Assembly (NCBI RefSeq): GCF_029893585.1
Contig: NZ_JARXYX010000028.1
Coordinates: 1-64,000, forward strand
DNA length: 64,000 bases
Origin: Streptomyces sp. LBL
GTDB taxonomy: Bacteria > Actinomycetota > Actinomycetes > Streptomycetales > Streptomycetaceae
Direction: 5' to 3'
The notes beneath the pieces are model-generated. The model was not told where the DNA came from. It was given only the letters and a program-made list of their open reading frames with translations, and did not search any database. A program made the position numbers and the translations under genes. Shown here in pieces: positions 42,274-50,026 of the stretch (position 1 is the stretch's first letter; each line of letters starts with the position of its first letter).

Positions 42274-43353
42274 ATGGCCGACACCCCACTTGACCTCACA
42301 CTGGACGCCGCGCGGCTCACCGCGCAACTCGTCGACTTCCCCTCCGCGAGCGGCACCGAGAAGCCCCTCGCGGACGCGATCGAGACCGCGCTGCGCGCCC
42401 TGCCGCACCTGACGGTGGACCGGTACGGCAACAACGTCGTCGCCCGCACGCACCTGGGCCGACCGGAACGCGTCGTCCTCGCCGGCCACATCGACACCGT
42501 CCCCATCGCGGACAACGTCCCCTCGCGCCTCGACGAGGAGGGTGTGCTGTGGGGCTGCGGCACCTGCGACATGAAGTCCGGGGTGGCGGTACAGCTGCGC
42601 ATCGCGGCCACGGTGCCGGCCCCCAACCGCGACCTGACCTTCGTCTTCTACGACAACGAGGAGGTCGCCGCCCATTTGAACGGCCTGAAGCATGTGGCCG
42701 AGGCACACCCGGATTGGCTGGAGGGCGACTTCGCGGTCCTGCTGGAGCCGACGGACGGTCAGGTGGAGGGCGGCTGCCAGGGCACGCTCAGGATGTTCCT
42801 GAAGTTCACGGGGGAGCGGGCGCACTCCGCGCGCGCGTGGATGGGTTCCAACGCGATCCACGCTGCCGCCCCGGCCCTCGCCAAGCTCGCCGCGTACGAG
42901 CCCCGCAAGCCGGTCGTGGACGGACTTCGGTTCCACGAGGGCCTCAACGCCGTCCGCGTGGAAGGCGGCGTCGCCACCAACGTCATCCCGGACGGCTGCA
43001 CACTCGTCGTCAACTTCCGCTACGCGCCCGACCGCAGCGAGGCGGAGGCGGAGGCCTTCGTGCGCGACTACTTCGCGGACTGCGGTGTCGACGAGTTCGT
43101 CGTCGACGACCACACCGGCGGCGCCCGCCCCGGCCTCACCCATCCCGCGGCGCAGTCCTTCATGGCGGCCGTCGGCGGCGAGGCCCGTCCCAAGTTCGGC
43201 TGGACGGACGTGGCCCGCTTCAGCGCGCTGGGGGTGCCCGCGGTGAACTACAGCCCGGGTGATCCGCTCCTCGCCCACAAGGTGGACGAGCGGGTGCGGG
43301 CGTCGCTGATCCCGTTGGCGGAGGAACGGCTGAGGTCCTGGCTGTCGTCCTGA
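42274..43353 (+). CDS. dapE: Succinyl-diaminopimelate desuccinylase DapE
   Basis: A 359-residue M20-family zinc hydrolase that releases LL-diaminopimelate for lysine and cell wall synthesis. Zinc-binding residues are in AGHIDTVP (His and catalytic Asp), GCGTCDMKSG (bridging Asp) and FYDNEEV (Glu pair). The dimerisation domain lies in the middle (KFTGERAHSARAWMGSNAIH). The actinobacterial DapE form ends KVDERV. The start has no ribosome site and is probably leaderless. It complements dapC at 39111. Confidence 0.95.
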   Translation: MADTPLDLTLDAARLTAQLVDFPSASGTEKPLADAIETALRALPHLTVDRYGNNVVARTHLGRPERVVLAGHIDTVPIADNVPSRLDEEGVLWGCGTCDMKSGVAVQLRIAATVPAPNRDLTFVFYDNEEVAAHLNGLKHVAEAHPDWLEGDFAVLLEPTDGQVEGGCQGTLRMFLKFTGERAHSARAWMGSNAIHAAAPALAKLAAYEPRKPVVDGLRFHEGLNAVRVEGGVATNVIPDGCTLVVNFRYAPDRSEAEAEAFVRDYFADCGVDEFVVDDHTGGARPGLTHPAAQSFMAAVGGEARPKFGWTDVARFSALGVPAVNYSPGDPLLAHKVDERVRASLIPLAEERLRSWLSS

Positions 43354-43451
43354 CCGGTGTACCGACCGGCGTCCTGACCGGCGTTCGGACGGCCCGGGTG
43401 TGCCCGCTGGCTCTTCATGGCGGACATGCCCGCGTCCCCCGTCCGTAACCC

Positions 43452-43465
43452 GCGTAGATCTACGC
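43452..43465. promoter_or_regulatory. Perfect 14-base palindrome upstream of the LOG gene
   Basis: GCGTAGATCTACGC is a perfect dyad 72 bases before the LOG start codon. It could be an operator, or its TAGATC/TACGCT parts could be a -10 box. It is followed by a 5' hairpin. Confidence 0.4.
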
Positions 43466-43480
43466 TGAGGTGGAAAGACC

Positions 43481-43513
43481 CTCCCCGGTTCCCGGCTTCG
43501 CCGAGCCGGGGAG
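43481..43513 (+). other. Leader hairpin before the LOG gene
   Basis: CTCCCCGG at 43481-43488 pairs with CCGGGGAG at 43506-43513, and an inner CGGC/GCCG pair surrounds a TTC loop. There is no T run. It is either a terminator of dapE readthrough or a structured leader; the ribosome site GGAGGG lies about 10 bases after it. Confidence 0.5.
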
Positions 43514-43536
43514 CTTCGATCGTGGAGGGAGCGCAC

Positions 43537-44295
43537 ATGGCTACTGGCAACCCCGAGGGCAGCAAGCAGCCGCCGGAGGAGCAGCGCCTGGGACCGGTGC
43601 TCCGCAGACGCGGCCAGGTCCAGGCGAGCACGACCGACCAGCGGCTGCTGGACGCGGGCGGCCCCTCCGACTGGGTCCACACCGACCCGTGGCGGGTGCT
43701 GCGCATCCAGTCGGAGTTCATCGAGGGCTTCGGCACGCTGGCCGAACTCCCGCCCGCGATCAGCGTGTTCGGATCGGCGCGGACACTCGCGGACTCGCCG
43801 GAGTACGAGGCGGGCGTGCGGCTGGGGCGGGGCCTGGTGGAAGCGGGCTTCGCGGTGATCACGGGCGGCGGGCCGGGCGCCATGGAAGCCGCCAACAAGG
43901 GCGCCTCCGACGCGAAGGGCATCTCCGTCGGGCTGGGAATCGAGCTGCCGTTCGAGCAGGGGTTGAATCCCTACGTCGATATCGGGCTGAACTTCCGGTA
44001 CTTTTTTGTGCGAAAAATGATGTTCGTCAAGTACGCGCAAGGCTTCGTGGTCCTGCCGGGCGGCCTGGGCACCCTGGACGAATTCTTCGAGGCCCTGACC
44101 CTGGTCCAGACCCAGAAGGTCACCCGCTTCCCGATCGTCCTCTTCGGTACGGAGTACTGGGGTGGCTTGATCGACTGGCTGAAGAACACGCTGGTCGCCC
44201 AGGGCAAGGCGGCGGAGAAGGACCTGATGCTGTTCCACCTCACGGACGACGTGGACGAGGCGGTGGCGCTGGTGTCGAAGGAGGCGGGGCGCTAG
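43537..44295 (+). CDS. LOG family protein (TIGR00730, phosphoribohydrolase-like)
   Basis: A 252-residue Rossmann-fold protein of the 'lonely guy' family, whose studied members release cytokinin-type bases from nucleoside monophosphates. Motifs are ITGGGPGAMEAANKGA and the active-site PGGLGTLDEFFEAL (Glu catalytic). An N-terminal extension of about 60 residues is usual in actinobacterial group II members. The ATG is fixed by GGAGGG upstream. M. tuberculosis Rv1205, at the equivalent position near dapE, is a LOG enzyme whose loss sensitises cells to nitric oxide through aldehydes. A similar role here is inference. Confidence 0.93.
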   Translation: MATGNPEGSKQPPEEQRLGPVLRRRGQVQASTTDQRLLDAGGPSDWVHTDPWRVLRIQSEFIEGFGTLAELPPAISVFGSARTLADSPEYEAGVRLGRGLVEAGFAVITGGGPGAMEAANKGASDAKGISVGLGIELPFEQGLNPYVDIGLNFRYFFVRKMMFVKYAQGFVVLPGGLGTLDEFFEALTLVQTQKVTRFPIVLFGTEYWGGLIDWLKNTLVAQGKAAEKDLMLFHLTDDVDEAVALVSKEAGR

Positions 44296-44502
44296 CCGTA
44301 GTGACCAGCGGGGCGGGCTGTAGCCGGGGCTCCGGCCCCGCAGATCCCGCCCCGGCCACAGGGCGGGGGTCGGGGGGCCGAGTCCCCGCCCTGTCGCCAG
44401 GGCGCAGTCCTCAGGTAAGGCGGGGCGGAGTCTCCTGGTAGGGCGGGGCGCAGTCTCCTGTTACTGCGGTGGCGGAGCCCCCTGGTACGGCGGGGCGACG
44501 CC
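44296..44502. repeat. Degenerate GC-rich repeat between convergent genes
   Basis: Copies of CCTGGTA(a/g)GGCGGGGC followed by GCAGTCTCCTG recur between about 44410 and 44500. A GC hairpin (CCGGGGC with GCCCCGG type, around 44323-44341) lies near the left end and may end the LOG transcript. Confidence 0.6.
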
Positions 44503-45363
44503 CTACGCCAAGCCCCGCCGAGCCACCGCAGGGTCCCGGTGGCCCGCGATCGACGCCACCATGTCCAGCACCTGCCGTGTCTCCGCCACCTCGTGCACCC
44601 GGTACACCTGCGCCCCCAGCCACGCCGACACCGCCGTCGTGGCCAACGTCCCGACCACCCGCTCCTTCACCGGCCGGTCCAACGTCTCGCCCACGAAGTC
44701 CTTGTTGGACAGGGACACCAGCACCGGCCACCCGGTGGCGACCATCTCGCCCAGCCGCCGCGTCGCCTCCAGACTGTGCCGCGTGTTCTTTCCGAAGTCG
44801 TGCCCGGGATCGATCAGCACGGACTCCCGCGGCACACCGAGGGACACCGCCCGCTCGGCGAGCCTCAGGGTCACCTCGAGGATGTCGGCCATGACGTCGT
44901 CGTACGTCACCCGGTGCGGCCGCGTCCGTGGCTGCGCACCGCCCGCGTGGGTACACACCAGTCCCACCTCGTACCGCGCGGCGACCTCCGCCAGTCCGGG
45001 GTCCACGCCGCCCCACGCGTCGTTCAGCAGATCCGCCCCGGCCTCGCAGACCGCCGCACCGACCTCGGCCCGCCAGGTGTCCACGCTGATGACGACGTCC
45101 GGGAAGCGCCGCCGGACCTCCGCCACGAACCCGACGGTCCGCCGCACCTCCTCCTCGGCGGTCACCTCTTCGCCCGGCCCGGCCTTCACCCCGCCGATGT
45201 CGACGATGGCCGCGCCCTCCGCCACCGCCTGCTCCACGCGCGTGAGGGCGGGTTCGTCGCGGAAGGTGGCCCCCTGGTCGTAGAAGGAGTCCGGGGTCCG
45301 GTTCACGATCGCCATGATCACCGGCTCGTGCGGCTCGAATTCCCGCCTGCCCAGCCTGAGCAT
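44503..45363 (-). CDS. Dihydropteroate synthase homologue (FolP2 type)
   Basis: A 286-residue TIM-barrel protein of the DHPS family. The motif MAIVNRTPDSFYDQGA replaces the canonical IVNVTPDSFSDGG, and IVDIGGVKAGPG replaces DIGGESTRPG. These are the marks of the actinobacterial FolP2 group, which in mycobacteria is not a functional DHPS in folate synthesis. SLSNKDFVGETLDR and YRVHEV near the end keep the barrel signatures. AGGAGAGG precedes the ATG. It faces away from the DivIVA-like and glycosylase genes, the neighbours also seen in M. tuberculosis (Rv1207-Rv1210). The reaction is uncertain. Confidence 0.9.
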   Translation of the reverse strand: MLRLGRREFEPHEPVIMAIVNRTPDSFYDQGATFRDEPALTRVEQAVAEGAAIVDIGGVKAGPGEEVTAEEEVRRTVGFVAEVRRRFPDVVISVDTWRAEVGAAVCEAGADLLNDAWGGVDPGLAEVAARYEVGLVCTHAGGAQPRTRPHRVTYDDVMADILEVTLRLAERAVSLGVPRESVLIDPGHDFGKNTRHSLEATRRLGEMVATGWPVLVSLSNKDFVGETLDRPVKERVVGTLATTAVSAWLGAQVYRVHEVAETRQVLDMVASIAGHRDPAVARRGLA

Positions 45364-45487
45364 CGCCTGTGACCTCTCCTAGTTCGTCCGGCAACCGACC
45401 GCCCGCGACCCTGACTGTCAGACTCACATGGCACGATCGGACTCTGACACAGTTCGACACCGAGCTCAGACCGTGGGGACGTCAGCG

Positions 45488-45847
45488 ATGGTTATGTTCT
45501 TGTTCCTGGTCATCGCGCTGGCCGTGGTGGTCGGCGCGGTGACGCTCGCCGTCGTCGGCGGCGGCGAGGGCGACGGCCCGCTGCCGGAGGCCGGCCCCGA
45601 GCGGCTGCAGGACTTCCTGCCCCCGGACCGCCCGGTCAACCGGGCGGACATCGAGAGCCTGCGCTTCCCCCTGGCCGCCCGCGGCTACCGCATGGCGGAC
45701 GTCGACGACGCGCTCGGCCGCCTCGGCGCCGAACTCGCCGAGCGGGAGGCCCGTATCGCCGACCTGGAGTCCGCCCTGGCCGGCGCCCGGGCCGCCGCGA
45801 CCCACATGTCCATGGACAAGCCCGCCCGGCAGGAGGGCCAGCCGTGA
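45488..45847 (+). CDS. DivIVA-domain membrane protein
   Basis: A 119-residue protein. An N-terminal membrane helix (residues about 2-22, FLFLVIALAVVVGAVTLAV) is followed by a short linker, a DivIVA-type motif (LRFPLAARGYRMADVDDALGRLGAEL) and a short coiled coil (ERIADLESAL). The ATG at 45488 is favoured over an upstream extension with charged non-helical sequence. The stop overlaps the glycosylase GTG (GTGA). It may mark polar or septal membrane. The counterpart in M. tuberculosis is Rv1209. Confidence 0.82.
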   Translation: MVMFLFLVIALAVVVGAVTLAVVGGGEGDGPLPEAGPERLQDFLPPDRPVNRADIESLRFPLAARGYRMADVDDALGRLGAELAEREARIADLESALAGARAAATHMSMDKPARQEGQP

Positions 45848-46431
45848 GTGACGGCGCCACCCTCGCCGGTCCGGACGGCGCGCCGCGCTGCCCCTGGGCC
45901 CTGTCCACCGAGGACTACGTGACGTACCACGACGAGGAGTGGGGCCGGCCGATCCACGGCGACGACGCGTTCTTCGAACGCCTGAGCCTGGAGGCCTTCC
46001 AGTCCGGCCTGTCCTGGATCACGATCCTGCGCCGCCGCGAGGGCTTCCGCGCGGCCTTCGCCGGCTTCCAGATCGCCAAGGTCGCCACCTTCACGGACAC
46101 CGACAAGGACCGCCTCCTCGCCGACGCCGGCATCATCCGCAACCGAGCCAAGATCGACGCAACCCTCGACAACGCCCGTGTGCTGGCCGACTGGACCCCG
46201 GGCGAGCTCGACGACCTCATCTGGTCCCACGCCCCCGACCCGACCGGCCGTCCGGTTCCGAAGACCCTCTCGGACGTCCCGGCGGTCACCCCTGAATCGA
46301 CGGCGCTGTCCAAGGCCCTGAAGAAACGGGGCATCCGCTTCGTAGGCCCGACGACGGCGTACGCGTTGATGCAGGCGTGCGGGCTGGTGAACGACCACCT
46401 GGACACCTGCGTGGCCAGGAGCGCCCCTTAG
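45844..46431 (+). CDS. tag: DNA-3-methyladenine glycosylase I
   Basis: A 195-residue base-excision repair enzyme that removes 3-methyladenine from alkylated DNA. Family markers are RCPWA near residue 15 and YHDEEWGRPIHGDDAFFERLSLEAFQSG (split: the Tyr/His and Glu of the base pocket), SWITILRRREGFR, and the C-terminal zinc ligands His and Cys in VNDHLDTC. GTG start overlapping the previous stop. It matches TagA (Rv1210) in synteny. Confidence 0.95.
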   Translation: MSDGATLAGPDGAPRCPWALSTEDYVTYHDEEWGRPIHGDDAFFERLSLEAFQSGLSWITILRRREGFRAAFAGFQIAKVATFTDTDKDRLLADAGIIRNRAKIDATLDNARVLADWTPGELDDLIWSHAPDPTGRPVPKTLSDVPAVTPESTALSKALKKRGIRFVGPTTAYALMQACGLVNDHLDTCVARSAP

Positions 46432-46512
46432 GGGCGCGGAACGGCGTTCCTGGGCAGCTCCGCCGCGTGGGCGCGACGGCCAACCACGCACCCGTGCCCC
46501 GCTCCACGCGTC

Positions 46513-46572
46513 CCGCACCCCGCACCCGCACCCCGCACCCGCACCACGCACCCGCACCACGCACCCGCACCG
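46513..46572. repeat. 12-base CCGCACCCCGCA / CCGCACCACGCA tandem repeat
   Basis: About five imperfect copies of a 12-base unit lie between the glycosylase stop and the convergent crotonase gene. Confidence 0.8.
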
Positions 46573-46603
46573 CGCCCTGCGGCGGCGCTCAGGGCCCCCG
46601 AAC

Positions 46604-47407
46604 TCACCGCCCCAGATACTTGGGCTGCTCCTTGTTCACAAACGCCTGCACCGCGATCGCGTGGTCCGCCGACGACCCCGCCCGCGTCTGGAGCTCGTCC
46701 TCCTTCTCCAACGTCTCCGCCAGCGAGTGGGACAGCCCGAACGCCAGCGCCTCCTTGATCGCCCCGTACGCCACCGTCGGCCCGGCGGCCAGCATCCGGG
46801 CCGCCTTCTCGGCCTCGCCGCGCAGTGATTCCGTCGGCACCAGACGGTTCGCGATACCGAGCTCGTACGCCTCCTGCGCCTTGATGCTCCGCGGGAAGAG
46901 CAGCAGGTCGGCGGCGCGTCCGGGGCCGACGACCCGAGGCAGGGTCCACGAGACGCCCGAGTCGGCGGTCAGCGCCACGCCCGCGAACGACGTGTTGAAG
47001 GCGGCCGTGTCCGCCACCACCCGGTAGTCCGCGGCCAGCGCGAATCCGAACCCGGCGCCGGCCGCGACCCCGTTCACCCCGGCCACCACCGGTTTGGGCA
47101 TCTCCGTCAGTGCCCGCACGATCGGGTTGAAGTGCTCCTGGACCGTGCTCATGGTGACCCCGGTGCCCGCCTCCCGGTCGGCCGCCAGCAGCCCGATGTG
47201 CTCCTTGAGGTCCTGGCCCACGCAGAACGCCCGGTCACCGGCGGCGGTCAGCAGCACCGCCCGTACGGTGTCGTCGTCCGCCGCGGACCGCACCGCGTCC
47301 CGGAGGGCGACCTTGGTCGCGATGTTCAGCGCGTTCATCGCCTCGGGGCGGTTGAGCGTGATCGTCGCGAGTCCGTCGCTCACCTCGTACAGCACGGTGC
47401 CGGCCAT
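46604..47407 (-). CDS. Enoyl-CoA hydratase/isomerase family protein (PaaG-like)
   Basis: A 267-residue crotonase-fold enzyme. The ATG at 47407 follows GGAGGGGAC at good distance. The oxyanion-hole segments are AFCVGQDLKEH and GVNGVAAGAGFGFALAADYRV. At the position of the second catalytic Glu of hydratases it has Asp (ALTADSGVSWTLPRVVG), the pattern of PaaG-type isomerases, so isomerisation of an enoyl- or epoxyphenylacetyl-CoA is more likely than hydration. The C-terminal helix ends KYLGR. No other phenylacetate genes are nearby, so the pathway is not given by context. Confidence 0.9.
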   Translation of the reverse strand: MAGTVLYEVSDGLATITLNRPEAMNALNIATKVALRDAVRSAADDDTVRAVLLTAAGDRAFCVGQDLKEHIGLLAADREAGTGVTMSTVQEHFNPIVRALTEMPKPVVAGVNGVAAGAGFGFALAADYRVVADTAAFNTSFAGVALTADSGVSWTLPRVVGPGRAADLLLFPRSIKAQEAYELGIANRLVPTESLRGEAEKAARMLAAGPTVAYGAIKEALAFGLSHSLAETLEKEDELQTRAGSSADHAIAVQAFVNKEQPKYLGR

Positions 47408-47785
47408 GGCGTGTCCCCTCCGGTGTCGCGGTACGGGCGTACCCGTCGGTACGTCCTTGTGTCCGAAGGACAGCATGGCGGAGATCATTGCCCGCGAACC
47501 CGTGCGGACGTGTGACCTGTGTCAAAGAATCCCGGACGGCGTCAGGTCGGCGGACCTTCGTGCGGCGGCGCAGTATCGCAGTCACATCGCCGAATTGAGT
47601 GGTTTTGCTCGCGCGCGTTGCCCAAGCGATGCCGACTGATGTTGGTCATCGGGTCCTGAGATGCGGGATAATGGCTTGCAAGCAATGTGTTCGATGCCGG
47701 TGGCGCGTGTCCCACTCCAGGAATGCGCGTGCCCTCCAGGGCTGTCGGCTTTGGCGATGAGCTGGTTTCAGGAAGGGGAACGAGC
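47408..47785. promoter_or_regulatory. Divergent region between crotonase and DUF3117 genes, with candidate promoter
   Basis: GATAAT at 47669-47674 is a near-consensus -10, with TTGGTC at 47644-47649 as a possible -35 at 19 bases. It would drive the DUF3117 gene with an approximately 110-base leader. No gene is seen in the interval. Confidence 0.4.
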
Positions 47786-47953
47786 ATGGCGGCCATGAAG
47801 CCGCGGACGGGCGATGGCCCGCTCGAGGTGACAAAGGAGGGGCGGGGCATTGTCATGCGCGTTCCGCTCGAAGGCGGCGGTCGGCTCGTCGTCGAGCTGA
47901 CCCCTGACGAGGCCGACGCGCTCGGTGACGCCCTCAAGAAGGTCGTCGGCTGA
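47786..47953 (+). CDS. DUF3117 small conserved protein
   Basis: A 55-residue protein, nearly invariant across actinobacteria: MAAMKPRTGDGPLEVTKEGR, IVMRVPLEGGGRLVVEL and a C-terminal helix EADALGDALKKVV. GGAAGGGGAA precedes the ATG. Its function is unknown. The homologue in M. tuberculosis (Rv1211) lies at the equivalent place after tagA. The strong terminator directly after it and the good promoter suggest an abundant single-gene transcript. Confidence 0.93.
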   Translation: MAAMKPRTGDGPLEVTKEGRGIVMRVPLEGGGRLVVELTPDEADALGDALKKVVG

Positions 47954-47977
47954 CGCGGAAGCGACCATACCCTTTCG

Positions 47978-48016
47978 GCTGCCCCGGCATCGCATACGGT
48001 GCCGGGGCAGCTTTTT
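47978..48016 (+). terminator. Intrinsic terminator of the DUF3117 gene
   Basis: GCTGCCCCGGCA at 47978-47989 pairs perfectly with TGCCGGGGCAGC at 48000-48011, followed by five T at 48012-48016. A textbook rho-independent terminator. Confidence 0.93.
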
Positions 48017-48099
48017 CACGAGCTGATCGCCTCGGGACACGCCGAAAGGGTCACGGTTTGGCCGCGCTCGTCATGCCCCCTCGCTCCCGCCCGGCGGCG

Positions 48100-48385
48100 C
48101 TTATACCGGGGGTGCTACTGCCGGGCGGTGGTCGTGCCGAAGAGCGGTCGTACCGAAGGGCGGTCGTGCCGGGGGTGCTCACGCCGGGCAGTGGTCGCGC
48201 TGGGGGCTCATACCGGGCAGTGGTCGCGCTGGGCGGCGTTCATGCCGGGCCGCGGTTGTACCGAGTGGTGCTTGTGCCGGGCCGCGCTCCTGCCGCGGGT
48301 CGGGGTCGTGCAGGGCGGCGCTTATGCCCGGGTCGGTCGGGGTCGTGCAGGGCGGCGCTTATGCCGGGCCGTGGTCCTGCCAAGC
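48100..48385. repeat. Degenerate GCCGGGC(a/g)GTGGTCGTGCC repeat field
   Basis: Imperfect copies of an 18-25 base unit run for about 280 bases, including a nearly exact 37-base duplication (around 48301-48337 and 48338-48374). No spacer/repeat regularity is present. It lies between the DUF3117 terminator and the 3' end of the methyltransferase gene. Confidence 0.8.
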
Positions 48386-48390
48386 CGCGC

Positions 48391-49023
48391 TCATCGTTTG
48401 ACGGCGCACAGCAGCCCGTCGCCGAGCGGCAGCAGGGACGGCACCAGGTCCTGACTCTCGCGCACCGCGCGTAGCAGCTCCCGCAGCCGCAGGACCTCCG
48501 TGGGCTGCGGGCCCGAGTCCACGGTGCGGCCGTTCGCGAAGACCCCCTCGAAGGCGACGAGGCCCCCCGGACGGAGGAGACGCAACGATTCGTCGAGATA
48601 GTCCAGGAACTCCTGGCGGTCGCCGTCACAGAAGACGAGGTCGTAGCCGGCGTCCGCGAGCCGGGGCAGCACGTCCAGCGCGCGGCCGGGGATGAAGCGG
48701 GCCCGGTTGCTGGCGAAGCCGCAGGCGCGGAAGGCCTGGCGGGCGAACTGCTGGTGCTCCGGCTCGGGGTCGACCGTGGTCAGCACACCGTCCGGGCGCA
48801 TGCCGTGCAACAGATGGATCCCGGACACGCCGGTACCGGTGCCGATCTCGGCGACCGCCTTGGCGTCCACGGTGGCGGCGAGCAACCGCAACGCCGCACC
48901 CGTGCCGGGCGACACCGAGCGCAGCCCCGCCTCGCGGGCCCGGTCACGGGCCCAGTGCAGGGTTTCGTCCTCGGCGACATAGGCGTCGGCGAACGCCCAG
49001 CTCGTCTGCCGGTTGCCGGTAAT
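48391..49023 (-). CDS. O-methyltransferase (class I SAM, Rv1220c-like), ATT start
   Basis: A 210-residue O-methyltransferase of the caffeoyl-CoA type. Motif I is AEIGTGTGVSGIHLL, motif II is LTTVDPEPEHQ, and FCDGDRQEFLDYLDE carries the metal/SAM Asp. Coding sequence clearly continues upstream of the first in-frame GTG (48915): TSWAFADAYVAEDETLHWARDRA is family-like. There is no in-frame ATG, GTG or TTG at the natural start. ATT at 49023-49021 lies six bases after GGAG, so I take ATT as the initiator. It is divergent from the ECF sigma gene, the same arrangement as Rv1220c/sigE in M. tuberculosis. Confidence 0.82.
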   Translation of the reverse strand: MTGNRQTSWAFADAYVAEDETLHWARDRAREAGLRSVSPGTGAALRLLAATVDAKAVAEIGTGTGVSGIHLLHGMRPDGVLTTVDPEPEHQQFARQAFRACGFASNRARFIPGRALDVLPRLADAGYDLVFCDGDRQEFLDYLDESLRLLRPGGLVAFEGVFANGRTVDSGPQPTEVLRLRELLRAVRESQDLVPSLLPLGDGLLCAVKR

Positions 49024-49252
49024 GACCCTCTCCTGTCCCCATGGTTGCCTGGGCGTGACTGTATCCGTTGGCGTCGGGAACCCGCAGATGGGACCGGACG
49101 TTTAGAGGGGTGGGAGACAGGGCGGAGGGACACGGTTGGATCACGATGACGAGCGAGAGCTCAAGCAAGTGCTGACGCAGCCGTATGAGCCGTGTCAGCC
49201 CAGATCAAATTCTCGTAAAACCGCTTATCCGGAGCTAACGGGCGAGGTGGCT
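49024..49252. promoter_or_regulatory. Divergent region of methyltransferase and sigma-factor genes
   Basis: This 229-base region should hold the sigma-factor promoters. The stretch 49200-49240 is AT-richer than average (CAAATTCTCGTAAAACC). A definite ECF-type promoter could not be assigned by eye. Confidence 0.4.
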
Positions 49253-50026
49253 ATGGTAGGGGCTCCACTGGACACCACCAGAGCCGACAGGGGAGGTGCG
49301 GCCGCACCTGGGGATCGGGGAGGAGCGCTGAGGCGCCTTCTCGGATCGGCGGGCAGGCCGAAATCCGTGAACGACACCGCTGCTGACCACAGCCACGCCG
49401 CTGTATACGACCGGACCGCGAGCTTCTCCACCGACGCGGACGGGCAGGCGTGGACTCCGCCCACCTGGGAGGAGATCGTCAGCACGCACAGCGGCCGGGT
49501 CTACCGGCTCGCCTACCGGCTGACGGGCAACCAGCACGACGCCGAGGACCTCACGCAGGAGGTCTTCGTCCGCGTCTTCCGCTCCTTGTCGACCTACACG
49601 CCGGGCACCTTCGAGGGCTGGCTGCACCGCATCACCACCAACCTCTTCCTGGACATGGTCCGCCGCAAGCAGCGCATCCGTTTCGACGCCCTCGGCGAGG
49701 ACGCGGCCGAGCGCCTGCCCAGCCGCGAGCCATCGCCCCAGCAGGTCTTCAACGACGCGCACTTCGACGCGGACGTCCAGCAGGCCCTCGACACCCTCGC
49801 CCCGGAGTTCCGCGCCGCGGTCGTCCTGTGCGACATCGAAGGCCTGTCGTACGAGGAGATCGCCGCGACCCTGGGCGTCAAGCTCGGCACGGTCCGCTCC
49901 CGGATCCACCGCGGCCGCTCGCAGCTGCGCAAGGCCCTCGCGCACCGCTCGCCCGAGGCCCGGGCCGAGCGCCGGTCCTTCATGGCCCGTGTGCCCGCGC
50001 TGGGGGGAGGGGGCGCGACCGCGTGA
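49253..50026 (+). CDS. ECF RNA polymerase sigma factor (M. tuberculosis SigE type)
   Basis: A 257-residue sigma factor. The ATG at 49253 follows GAGG; the first 75 residues are a disordered Asp/Ala/Gly-rich arm. Region 2 (about 82-150) has RLAYRLTGNQHDAEDLTQEVF and the DNA-melting FEGWLHRITTNLFLD. Region 4 (about 178-240) is DIEGLSYEEIAATLGVKLGTVRSRIHRGR. The downstream order of zinc anti-sigma, HtrA protease and TatB equals sigE-rseA-htrA-tatB in M. tuberculosis, which responds to envelope stress. It is not the locus called sigE in S. coelicolor, so I leave the symbol empty. Confidence 0.94.
   Translation: MVGAPLDTTRADRGGAAAPGDRGGALRRLLGSAGRPKSVNDTAADHSHAAVYDRTASFSTDADGQAWTPPTWEEIVSTHSGRVYRLAYRLTGNQHDAEDLTQEVFVRVFRSLSTYTPGTFEGWLHRITTNLFLDMVRRKQRIRFDALGEDAAERLPSREPSPQQVFNDAHFDADVQQALDTLAPEFRAAVVLCDIEGLSYEEIAATLGVKLGTVRSRIHRGRSQLRKALAHRSPEARAERRSFMARVPALGGGGATA

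Noticed and set aside
46604..47407. Phenylacetate degradation cluster
   Set aside because: The crotonase looks PaaG-like, but no other paa gene lies nearby, so the pathway is not supported.
48100..48385. Repeat field considered as a CRISPR array
   Set aside because: The units differ from each other, there are no unique spacers of regular length, and no cas gene is present.
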